A stretch of 9,715 bases of DNA, taken from contig CBFGRV010000096.1 in the NCBI GenBank assembly GCA_965651265.1, positions 1 to 9,715 of the forward strand. The letters are read 5' to 3'. The DNA comes from CBFGRV01 sp965651265. GTDB lineage: Bacteria > Bacteroidota > Rhodothermia > Rhodothermales > VXPQ01. Each line of letters opens with the position of its first letter. Positions within the stretch are counted from its first letter, which is position 1. The notes under the pieces are model-generated. The model saw nothing but the letters and a program-made list of their open reading frames with translations. It did not search any database and was not told the origin of the DNA. The translations under genes and the position numbers were made by a program. This document shows, one piece after another, positions 1-5,916 of this stretch.

Positions 1-203
1 ACGGCCTCATCATGATTCCCACGAACCACGGCCGCGCAGTACATACTGACGATGTCCACGCACTCCGCCGGATTCGTGCCGTAGCCAACAATGTCTCCCA
101 GGCAATGAATCTCCCGGATGCCATCCGCGTCGGCCGCGCGCAGCACAGCTTCCAGCGCCTCCAGGTTCGAGTGGATGTCAGAGATGATGGCAACGCGGGA
201 CAC
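1..203 (-). CDS. Metallophosphoesterase, N-terminal part (truncated by window edge)
   Basis: The first 67 codons of a calcineurin-like metallophosphoesterase, a metal-dependent phosphatase or phosphodiesterase; substrate unknown. Reading from the GTG at 203, the metal-binding signatures come in the right order: D9-I-H11-S-N13 (DxH motif), G36-D37-I-V-G-Y-G (GD motif) and G62-N63-H64-D65 (GNHD motif), followed by E-A. These match the small bacterial predicted-phosphoesterase group with DIHSN, GDxVGYG and RGNHD. The remaining metal-binding histidines of the family lie beyond the window. GTG is chosen because the frame is closed by TAG four codons upstream (213-215) and no ATG lies between. No clear Shine-Dalgarno sequence is visible. 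Directly upstream, in the same frame and ended by that TAG, is a 13-residue hydrophobic ORF (213-254, minus), probably chance. The gene points away from the heptamer array at 271-393, which therefore sits in its upstream region. Confidence 0.9.
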   Translation of the reverse strand, partial: MSRVAIISDIHSNLEALEAVLRAADADGIREIHCLGDIVGYGTNPAECVDIVSMYCAAVVRGNHDEA

Positions 204-270
204 GATATCGTTCTACTTGCTTAGGAGAAAAAGAATGATCATGGCAGCGATCATGGGGATGTTGGACGAC

Positions 271-393
271 AGAGGTCGGAGGTCGGAGGTCAGAGTTCCG
301 ACTCCGACATCCGACATCTGACATCCGACTTCCGACATCTGACCTCTGACTTCTGACTTCTGACTTCAAACTCTGCCATCCAACTCCGACTTC
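271..393. repeat. Degenerate 7-bp (GTCGGAW) repeat array with internal inversion
   Basis: A series of heptamers of the GTCGGAW family with GTCAGAW variants. About three units (AGGTCGG-type, 274-294) read on the plus strand. From about 296 to 393 the units are reversed (TTCCGAC, ATCCGAC, ATCTGAC, TTCTGAC on the plus strand), becoming degenerate after 365. The switch creates an inverted repeat: 271-294 against 338-361. The two 24-nt arms differ from perfect complementarity at four positions, each a C-to-T change in the right arm, so a plus-strand RNA would form a continuous stem with G-U wobbles. The array lies between the minus-strand UDP-glucose dehydrogenase and the start of the metallophosphoesterase. 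Because 7 is not a multiple of 3, reading through the array gives artificial heptapeptide-repeat ORFs, which are not annotated. Its function is unknown; the same family recurs at 9648-9715. Confidence 0.85.
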
Positions 394-959
394 GCCCATC
401 TCCCCCTTCTCTCCGCGGCTCCGCCATGTCAGTCCCATCAAGCAGATGTGACCGAAATGGCTTCGGTAGCACGGGCGCGTCTGCCTGACCACCGTCCGCG
501 GGGTGCCGCGAGACGGCGGCGGGATGCCGCCCTATGTCCCGGAGCGCGTAGGCGCGCCGGATCAAGCCTGCGCCGAAGCGCAAGGCCTCTTCAACGAGCG
601 CGGACGCGCCGCGCGCGATGTCCACTCATGCGAACCGTATTCGCACGAGGCGATTCGGGAGGGTCAGGGGGATGGAATCCATCTCCTTCGGCGTTCGATG
701 AGCCAGGCATGCCTGTGCCGAAGGACATCGACTTCGCCGTGCCCACAGGCCGGCCGATGTATATGCAACGTCAAGAAAAACAAGTTGCTATCGCGCCGAA
801 TGTGACCCGCCCTTTGCGCAATGTCAACTGGCCATCTGGCCTCTTTTTGGAAATTCTAGTTCTAATTGGCCCTGAGTATCGGGTGCCGCGTGCCGTTATT
901 AAGCGACTACTTCGCTAAACCGGACGGTCGGAAGGAATTTGACGGAATCCCCATCTTTT
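394..959. other. Gene-free intergenic stretch downstream of UDP-glucose dehydrogenase
   Basis: About 570 bp with no coding sequence I can recognise. The overlapping ORFs here are arginine-rich or low-complexity on the plus strand, or on the minus strand run into the heptamer array; none shows a domain motif. Visible structure: an 8-bp inverted repeat, CCTTCGGC (685-692) and GCCGAAGG (717-724), enclosing a 10-bp perfect palindrome AGGCATGCCT (705-714); and a small hairpin (906-920, AGCGA/TCGCT arms) about 40 bp past the minus-strand dehydrogenase stop. The latter has no following T-run and is a poor intrinsic terminator. The stretch from about 760 to 905 is noticeably richer in A+T than its surroundings. 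No tRNA-like T-arm or other RNA signature was found. Confidence 0.6.
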
Positions 960-2342
960 TCATTGGAGAGCGCCTGTGTCCTCCTCTGCGGTAATGGCCG
1001 TCGCCACGGGAGGCAGATACGGTCGCCCGATGGAATGGTAATGGAAACCGAGCTCGGCCATACGCTTCGGATCGTAGACGTTGCGCCCGTCAAAAATGAG
1101 TGGCTGCTTGAGGAGCGACTGCATCCTGCCAAAATCGGGCCGACGAAACTCGTTCCACTCCGTACATACGACGAGTGCATCGGCATGCTCGAGCGGCTCG
1201 TACTGGTCGGTCGCGTAGTCGATTACATCCCCAAGAACAGCACGCGTCGTTTCGACGGCTTCCGGATCGAAGGCCGAAATTTCCGCGCCGGCCTCGAGGA
1301 GGCCTCGAATGATGATGTGTGAGGGGGCCTCGCGTACATCGTCCGTGTTCGGCTTGAAGGCCAGGCCCCACACGGCGATCTTCCGCCCTTCCAGCGAGCC
1401 GCCGAAGTGTTCGCGGATGCGCTCCACGAGCAGCGCGCGCTGGTAATCGTTTACCTCGAGGACGGCGTTCAAAATGCGGAAATCGTAGCCGTTCTCGCCG
1501 GCCGTCCGCGCGAGCGCCTGAACATCCTTCGGGAAACAGCTGCCGCCAAACCCGATCCCCGCATAAAGGAAGGACTTGCCGATGCGGCTGTCCGTACCAA
1601 TCCCACCCCGCACCTTGTCGACATTCGCGCCGACCCGCTCGCAAAGGTTTGCGATCTCGTTCATGAAGGTGATCTTGGTGGCGAGCATCGCGTTGGCCGC
1701 GTACTTCGTCATCTCCGAGGAGCGCTCGTCCATCACTATGATGGGATTCCCCTGGCGGACGAACGGCTCGTAGAGCAGGACCATTGTTTCGGCCGCACGC
1801 TCCGAGGAGGTCCCGATGACCACGCGCTCCGGCTTCATAAAGTCGTCGACAGCCACGCCCTCACGCAGAAATTCCGGATTCGAGACCACATCGAAGTCCG
1901 AATGCGCCCGAAGGCCATGCTCCTCGAGTACGGTACGCACGCGATCGGCCGTGCCGACCGGAACCGTGCTCTTGTTGACGACGATCCGGTAGCCAAGCGC
2001 CGGATCAGCCGCTAGAATCTCGCCGATCTGCCCGGCAACGCCCAGAACGTAGGAAAGGTCGGCAGAGCCGTCTTCGCTCGGAGGCGTCGGAAGCGCGAGA
2101 AAGATTACGTCGCCGTGACGAACCCCCTCGGCAAGATCGGTCGTGAACCTCAGGCGTCTCTCGCGCCGATTGCGCTCAAAGAAGACCTCGAGCCCTGGTT
2201 CGTAGATGGTGAGCTCCCCACTGGAAAGCTTCTCTACCTTCTTCTTGTCAATGTCGACGCAGACTACATGGTTGCCCATCTCGGCGAAGCACGTGCCGGT
2301 GACGAGCCCCACATAGCCGGTGCCTATGACGGATATGTTCAA
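960..2342 (-). CDS. ugd: UDP-glucose 6-dehydrogenase
   Basis: Cytoplasmic NAD-dependent enzyme that oxidises UDP-glucose twice to UDP-glucuronate, a precursor for exopolysaccharide, capsule or lipid A sugars. Numbered from the TTG at 2342 (460 residues): a Rossmann NAD-binding motif GTGYVG at 7-12 with the acidic VDID strand end at 29-32; a conserved YEPGLE; KSTVPVGT at 124-131; NPEFLREG at 155-162; the dimerising central helix with K and N residues; and GGSCFPKD at 266-273 with the catalytic cysteine at 269. The C-terminal UDP-binding domain (GLAFKPNTDDVREAPS) is complete, and the length is normal for the family. The start is uncertain. TTG at 2342 gives the canonical MNISVIGTGYVG beginning; an in-frame TTG at 2393 would add 17 residues without similarity to the family. 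The frame is closed just above that by TGA. Neither has a good ribosome site. It lies downstream of, and in the same direction as, the WecB-like gene, with a long 570-bp spacer, so co-transcription is uncertain. Confidence 0.96.
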   Translation of the reverse strand: MNISVIGTGYVGLVTGTCFAEMGNHVVCVDIDKKKVEKLSSGELTIYEPGLEVFFERNRRERRLRFTTDLAEGVRHGDVIFLALPTPPSEDGSADLSYVLGVAGQIGEILAADPALGYRIVVNKSTVPVGTADRVRTVLEEHGLRAHSDFDVVSNPEFLREGVAVDDFMKPERVVIGTSSERAAETMVLLYEPFVRQGNPIIVMDERSSEMTKYAANAMLATKITFMNEIANLCERVGANVDKVRGGIGTDSRIGKSFLYAGIGFGGSCFPKDVQALARTAGENGYDFRILNAVLEVNDYQRALLVERIREHFGGSLEGRKIAVWGLAFKPNTDDVREAPSHIIIRGLLEAGAEISAFDPEAVETTRAVLGDVIDYATDQYEPLEHADALVVCTEWNEFRRPDFGRMQSLLKQPLIFDGRNVYDPKRMAELGFHYHSIGRPYLPPVATAITAEEDTGALQ

Positions 2343-2913
2343 TTTCGGATATCGTAAGTTGATGGGTTCATTTGCGTTGCGGTCACAGGTCAACGCGTCT
2401 CAGGCCCTTACGTCACAGGTGCTAGACGACCATCCCACGGGGACGGCGTTGTAGCGCGAGGCATGTTCGTGACGCGTCCAAACGGCGCTGCACTTGTCGA
2501 AGTTGCCTCAGCAGATCCATTGGCCGAGATGCGGAACCAGAACGGCACAAAAAGCGGGCCGTACGCCGATTTACGACGTAATCGTCGGATGAGCCTCTCG
2601 TCTTAACCGTTCTCTCCCTTCAATTACACTTGACGAGTGACCAGCGGCCATCGCCATCGTGGGTGCCGTTTGGAAAGCCCGAGGGACGGGGTGCGAGCCA
2701 TCCATTCATCGTCCTGTATTCAGATGAACGCCTGATGGTTGTTCGCGGGCGAAGTGGGTGGCGCCCGTTGATGGCGGCCACATGGGCCGTCGCCGTCCGG
2801 AGCGAGGCAGCTCCGCAGCGATAAGCTCAAAGATAGGCCAGTCGGACTATATATTCACGGTTAAGAACGCGTGGATGTGGTGCTGGCCTCGAGTGGTCGG
2901 TTGCCTCCTGGCA
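2343..2913. other. Gene-free spacer between the WecB-like gene and ugd
   Basis: No convincing gene on either strand; the only ORF of note (2630-2824, plus, TTG start) has no recognisable motif. Presumably it carries the ugd promoter and leader. Visible details: an imperfect palindrome centred on 2576 (TTACG-A-CGTAA, with CCGAT on the left and ATCG/CGG on the right, 2566-2588) that could be a protein-binding site; and on the minus strand a TATCTTTG sequence (2828-2835) that matches the Bacteroidota -7 consensus TAnnTTTG but lacks a matching -33 TTTG box and lies nearly 500 bp from ugd. A single such match is expected by chance at this scale, so no promoter is called. Confidence 0.5.
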
Positions 2914-4008
2914 TCATGAACGACGCGCGCGGTGTCGTTCTATGAAGTACTCCGCAATCCACTGCGCCAGGCGCTGGCCGTATCCGCGAACGAGCACGTC
3001 CACGATGCGATCGGCCACGGCGCCATCCCACAGAGGAGGCGCGCTGCACGCGTGGCTCTCATCCAGCAGGTGACGGACTCGCCGAGCCGCTTCAGGCGGG
3101 TTAAAGGGCACCGTGCGGTTGCATCCGGATGTGACCGTGACCTCGCGTACCACCGGGCGACCGACGGTGAGGCACGGCACCTCGCGGAATGCTGCGGCCT
3201 CTTGCACCAGATCTGCATCCGTGATCACCATCCGGGCGCTCTCGACGAGTATGAGAAGCTCACGGAGGGAGTCGCTCGCGATGGTTCGAACGCCCGGAAG
3301 CGCCGGAAGCGGCTCGAGCATCGAATCGACGAGGTGAACGACCTGGATGTGATCCGCCACGCTTTGCAGAAGCTCGATGGCGGCCGTCCGCCGGCCGCGC
3401 CACTCCTCGAGGTAAACGAGGGCAAAGGCCTGGCCCTTGAGATTGAAAACGCTGAGCAGGCGCTCGATCCGTTCTGCATCGAGAAGTCGCGCCACGGCGT
3501 CCGTGAAAAGATTACCGACGAAAGTTGCCGACTCCTTGGAGATTCCCTCACCCAGGAGAGCGGCCATGGCTTCAGGGTCGGAGACGAAGAGATGTTCGGC
3601 CAGGCGGTCCAGAATGACGTGAATACGCTGCCCACGGGTTTCGCCGCGGCGCCCGGCGTCTAGCCGGATTATGGGCACGCCTCGACGGGCTGCGGCCAGG
3701 CAGCATGCCAACACGGGGTCGCTTGCGCCCGAGACGGCCACGGCGTCGGGCTCGTTGCTCTCGAGATGTTCGGAGAACTGCTCGGCGGCGCGTGCGATGC
3801 CCTGCGCATCAGAAACGGCATCGATGTGAAGTGTGAGCTCGGGCTGTGACGCGCCCAACTCCCGGTAAACCCCGTGCTGCAGGCGAGTCTCGATAGGACC
3901 GCCCGCGTAAACCACGTGTCCGCGCATGTTTCGCTGCTGCATAGCGGAATGCAGCGGGACGATCTCCAGGAGACCGCGCCCGTCACCGGCAAGCAGAAGG
4001 ACGTTCAT
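2914..4008 (-). CDS. Divergent UDP-GlcNAc 2-epimerase (WecB/MnaA)-fold protein, catalytic signatures lost
   Basis: A 364-residue protein whose architecture follows the non-hydrolysing UDP-N-acetylglucosamine 2-epimerases (GT-B fold, two Rossmann-like domains). Landmarks align in order: N-terminal strand and glycine loop (MNVLLLAGDGRG), VSGASDPV at 92-99 in place of the HGDT segment, IIRLDAG at 113-119 in place of HVEAG, DRLAEHLFVSD at 134-144, FVGNLFTD at 163-170 (the VTGN..D element), and TDADLVQEAA at 263-272 in place of DSGGxQEE. Key residues known from E. coli WecB are changed: the Glu of HVEAG is Asp117, the Asp of HGD is not aligned, the loop bearing PEExNR is about seven residues shorter, and the HRREN histidine segment reads YLEEWRGRR (199-207). 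It is therefore probably not an ordinary epimerase and may bind a nucleotide sugar without epimerising it. The ATG at 4008 has no clear Shine-Dalgarno. It is transcribed divergently from manC and followed by ugd on the same strand. Assignment rests on motif alignment by eye. Confidence 0.72.
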   Translation of the reverse strand: MNVLLLAGDGRGLLEIVPLHSAMQQRNMRGHVVYAGGPIETRLQHGVYRELGASQPELTLHIDAVSDAQGIARAAEQFSEHLESNEPDAVAVSGASDPVLACCLAAARRGVPIIRLDAGRRGETRGQRIHVILDRLAEHLFVSDPEAMAALLGEGISKESATFVGNLFTDAVARLLDAERIERLLSVFNLKGQAFALVYLEEWRGRRTAAIELLQSVADHIQVVHLVDSMLEPLPALPGVRTIASDSLRELLILVESARMVITDADLVQEAAAFREVPCLTVGRPVVREVTVTSGCNRTVPFNPPEAARRVRHLLDESHACSAPPLWDGAVADRIVDVLVRGYGQRLAQWIAEYFIERHRARRS

Positions 4009-4514
4009 CGCGGGGTAGACAAGGCCAGGGATAACTACGCGTGATGCTCGCTCCGGCCCGCCCTCCGAAGCACCATATGGTACAACTTCCTGCTCCGTCT
4101 ATTATGGGTTTTTAGCGCATGCATGTGTTCGGCTTTAGCGCGGAAGGCCTTCGCCCGACGATAGAGGCGTCTCGAGAGCTGGAGGCTCGAGTGTAAGGAT
4201 CATGAGAGCCCGCGAGACGGAACGTATTGGCCGAGTCGGTGGCGCTCCACAAAAAAATGGGGCTGGGGAAGTTATGTTTTCGCCCCCTTGCGTGTCTATA
4301 GTATTAGGTGCTGGGGTGGCGCGCCCCCTTCCATGCGAGTTTCCCCCTCTCCCGAGCCCGTAAGCACGGGAGCCGCTTCTGGAAGGGGGCTGCGCTTTTT
4401 TCGCAGTGGGCATTGTGCGGAGCGGAGCGTAAGTTGGACCGCGCCGAAACCAGGTGATTGCGCCCGCGTTTGGCCCTTCCACTTCACGAGAACGCTTGCC
4501 CATCGCGCGAGGAA
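4009..4514. other. Divergent intergenic region between the WecB-like gene and manC
   Basis: About 500 bp serving two outward-facing genes, so it should contain promoters for both. It has no supported ORF; the minus-strand ORF at 4135-4503 lacks recognisable motifs. Visible elements: a CTCGAG repeat pair (4171-4193 area), a 10-bp palindrome GAAGGCCTTC around 4143-4152, a CAAAAAAA tract near 4251-4258, a TATAGT hexamer (4297-4302) that could be a -10 box for manC but lacks a good -35, and the nested inverted repeat at 4323-4406, listed separately. On the minus strand, CATAATAG near 4096-4103 is a possible -10 region for the WecB-like gene. None is strong enough to be called a promoter. Confidence 0.5.
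4323..4406 (+). promoter_or_regulatory. Nested inverted repeats in the manC leader; candidate RNA structure or attenuator
   Basis: A perfect 10-bp inverted repeat, GCCCCCTTCC (4323-4332) and GGAAGGGGGC (4381-4390), encloses two mutually exclusive inner stems: CCCGT/ACGGG with an AAGC tetraloop (4357-4370) and CTCCCG/CGGGAG (4349-4354 with 4367-4372). Immediately after the outer stem, CTGCG (4390-4394) and CGCAG (4402-4406) can pair with a CTTTTTT loop, sharing one base with the outer arm. The outer stem followed by TGCGC and six Ts resembles a terminator, while the final hairpin hides the T-run in a loop. It lies about 110 bp before the manC start. It matches no riboswitch class I recognise. 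The function is inference; the pairing is read directly. Confidence 0.45.
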
Positions 4515-5591
4515 ATGGTTTATGCAGTGATTATGGCCGGGGGGATAGGGAGTCGATTCTGGCCGCAGAGTCGAATGGACAATCCCAAGCAATTCCTCAG
4601 GGTCTTTGGCGACAGCACGCTTATCCAGAACACCGTCGCCCGTCTGCAGGGACTGATCCCGCCCGAGAGGGTTTTCGTGGTCACCCATCGCCGCTATGTG
4701 GAGCAGACTCGCGCGCAGCTGCCTGCCGTGCCGCGGGACAACATCCTGGCCGAGCCGGTGGCACGCAATACCGCGCCGTGCATTACGTTTGCGGCCATCA
4801 AGCTCCTGGCAGGCGATCCTGATGCTACGATGGTCGTTCTTCCCGCCGACCATGTCATCACGAACGTCGAGCGGTTCCACATCGTTCTTCGCGTTGCCAT
4901 TGACAAGGCGCAGGAGGCCGGGACGCTCGTAACCATCGGCATCAATCCCACGCACCCAGAGACCGGTTATGGCTACATCCAATTCGACGGGCCGACCGAT
5001 CTCGAGGCCGACGAGCCTGTAGCTCTCCCGGTAAAGACGTTTGCCGAGAAGCCGGATCTCGCCACCGCCGAACGTTTTCTCGACTCGGGAGACTTCCTCT
5101 GGAATAGTGGGATGTTCGTCTGGCGAGCCGATACCATTCTGGAGGCTGTCCGAGATCTTCTCCCCGAGGCGTACGAAGCCTTTGAGCCTCTTCGTGAGGC
5201 CGTCGGAACGCCCGGTGAGGAAGAAGCCGTCGAGCATGCCTATGCCCAGAGCCCGCACATCTCCATCGACTACGGCGTCATGGAGCGTGCGGAGAAGGTG
5301 TACGTGGTCCCGGCCTCCTTCGGGTGGAATGACGTGGGCGACTGGCGCGCCGTGTACGATCTAAGCGAGAAAAACGGCCATGGGAATGCGTTGATCGGCA
5401 ACGTCATCGTGCACGACTCGAGTCGATGCCTCGTCCAGGCGAACAAGCGATTGGTCGTACTCGTCGGCATTCACGACGCCGTTGTGGTGGACACGGAGGA
5501 CGCCGTGTTGATCTGTAATCGGGAAAGTGCGCAGCAAGTCAAAAATGTCGTCGACTATCTGCACGCACATCAGCTCGATGAATTCGTCTAG
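4515..5591 (+). CDS. manC: Mannose-1-phosphate guanylyltransferase (GDP-mannose pyrophosphorylase)
   Basis: Cytoplasmic nucleotidyltransferase making GDP-mannose from GTP and mannose-1-phosphate, the donor for mannosyl, GDP-fucose and related surface-sugar pathways. The 358-residue protein shows the family motifs: MAGGIGSRFWPQSR (7-20, nucleotide-binding loop) with NPKQFL (23-28), EPVARNTAPC (80-89), LPADH (109-113), ETGYGYI (149-155), EKP (178-180), FLWNSGMFVW (194-203), SIDYGVMER (250-258) and GWNDVGDW (270-277). It is the short single-function form: it ends soon after the nucleotidyltransferase and short left-handed-helix region and lacks the cupin-type phosphomannose isomerase domain of the roughly 470-residue ManC/AlgA proteins, so the isomerase must be encoded elsewhere. 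ATG 4515 is chosen because it gives the canonical short N-terminus; GAGGAA directly precedes it, at an unusually tight spacing. An upstream in-frame TTG at 4458 would add 19 residues unlike the family. It is divergent from the WecB-like gene. Confidence 0.96.
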   Translation: MVYAVIMAGGIGSRFWPQSRMDNPKQFLRVFGDSTLIQNTVARLQGLIPPERVFVVTHRRYVEQTRAQLPAVPRDNILAEPVARNTAPCITFAAIKLLAGDPDATMVVLPADHVITNVERFHIVLRVAIDKAQEAGTLVTIGINPTHPETGYGYIQFDGPTDLEADEPVALPVKTFAEKPDLATAERFLDSGDFLWNSGMFVWRADTILEAVRDLLPEAYEAFEPLREAVGTPGEEEAVEHAYAQSPHISIDYGVMERAEKVYVVPASFGWNDVGDWRAVYDLSEKNGHGNALIGNVIVHDSSRCLVQANKRLVVLVGIHDAVVVDTEDAVLICNRESAQQVKNVVDYLHAHQLDEFV

Positions 5592-5777
5592 CGAGCCGGG
5601 ATGGCATCTGGTGCCACCATTTCGTCGCGGACGCCCCTCTCTTCTGTCTCAGAACCCCCGTATCACGGTACCAGGCGTGCTGTAGTCTTGAGGTAGTTTG
5701 CCCCTCGCGGCCGTCCCGGTGCCGCCCATCGTCTTCATTCTTTCTTGACGATCACCACGAACCTGAAATCGAAGTGG

Positions 5778-5869
5778 TGACGTACACGTCGCCGCGTGAC
5801 CGATCAGTCACTTTCATGACTATATATTCTATTTATGACTATTTAGTCTTATGGATGACTGGTCGGTCA
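5778..5869. promoter_or_regulatory. Phased TGAC-N6-GTCA operator array upstream of tetR
   Basis: Five 14-bp sites of the form TGAC-N6-GTC(A) start at 5778, 5797, 5817, 5836 and 5856, i.e. spaced 19, 20, 19 and 20 bp. Their right halves are GTCG, GTCA, TTCT, GTCT and GTCA. The result is a half-site every 9-10 bp, alternating in orientation, over about 92 bp. The second site (TGACCGATCAGTCA) and the reverse complement of the fifth (TGACCGACCAGTCA) are identical at 13 of 14 positions; the third keeps only its left half. Short TGAC-armed palindromes are typical of TetR-family operators, RutR being a known example, and the array ends 43 bp before the tetR start and covers the AT-rich promoter-like segment. 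The natural reading is autoregulation of tetR and the efflux genes by cooperative repressor binding. The pattern is seen directly; the binding protein is inferred. Confidence 0.75.
5808..5850 (+). promoter_or_regulatory. AT-rich putative promoter of the tetR-efflux operon
   Basis: A sharply AT-rich island inside GC-rich DNA, embedded in the operator array. It contains TATATATT (5821-5828), a possible sigma70-type -10, and TATTTATG (5830-5837), one mismatch from the Bacteroidota -7 box TAnnTTTG, with a TTTC (5812-5815) near the place of a -33 TTTG. Which element is used cannot be told from sequence. Overlap with three of the five operator sites would let a bound repressor block polymerase. Confidence 0.4.
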
Positions 5870-5880
5870 GATAAATTCCG

Positions 5881-5916
5881 ATGGCGAAAGAGCACTACGC
5901 AAACCTGGTGAAATGA
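5881..5916 (+). other. Possible 11-codon leader ORF overlapping the tetR start
   Basis: An ATG at 5881 opens an 11-codon frame (MAKEHYANLVK) whose TGA stop (5914-5916) overlaps the tetR ATG (5913) in an ATGA arrangement, the classic geometry of translational coupling. There is no visible Shine-Dalgarno before 5881, and the peptide resembles no known leader peptide. It could equally be chance; it matters mainly because the tetR start itself has only a weak GGTGA immediately before it. Confidence 0.25.

Noticed and set aside
213..254. 13-residue hydrophobic minus-strand ORF in front of the metallophosphoesterase
   Set aside because: Too short to judge, no ribosome site; probably chance.
178..625. 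Two overlapping minus-strand ORFs through the first heptamer array, encoding SEVR/SDVG-type heptapeptide repeats
   Set aside because: The peptide repeat simply reflects the 7-bp DNA period read in triplets (21 bp = 7 codons); no domain, ribosome site or normal composition. Treated as DNA repeat, not protein.
448..918. 156-codon plus-strand ORF in the intergenic stretch
   Set aside because: Very arginine-rich in its first half, typical of an out-of-frame reading of GC-rich DNA; no motif and no ribosome site.
906..920. Hairpin after ugd as an intrinsic terminator
   Set aside because: Five-base stem and no T-run on the minus strand; too weak to call.
1407..2015. Plus-strand 202-codon ORF
   Set aside because: Lies wholly inside and opposite ugd, whose own frame carries all family motifs.
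2828..2835. TATCTTTG on the minus strand as a Bacteroidota -7 promoter box for ugd
   Set aside because: No -33 partner, nearly 500 bp from the start codon, and one match is expected by chance.
2932..3663. Plus-strand 243-codon ORF opposite the WecB-like gene
   Set aside because: No recognisable motif, whereas the minus frame follows a known fold from end to end; regarded as antisense shadow.
4232..4247. Resemblance to the terminal stem of Cas9 tracrRNA (GCCGAGTCGGTGG)
   Set aside because: Only a dozen bases match; there is no anti-repeat, no CRISPR array and no cas gene. Coincidence.
4135..4503. Minus-strand 122-codon ORF between the WecB-like gene and manC
   Set aside because: Proline/arginine-rich low-complexity product, no motif, and it spans the nested inverted repeats; probably non-coding.
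4296..5258. Minus-strand 320-codon ORF
   Set aside because: Antisense to manC, whose frame is unmistakable.
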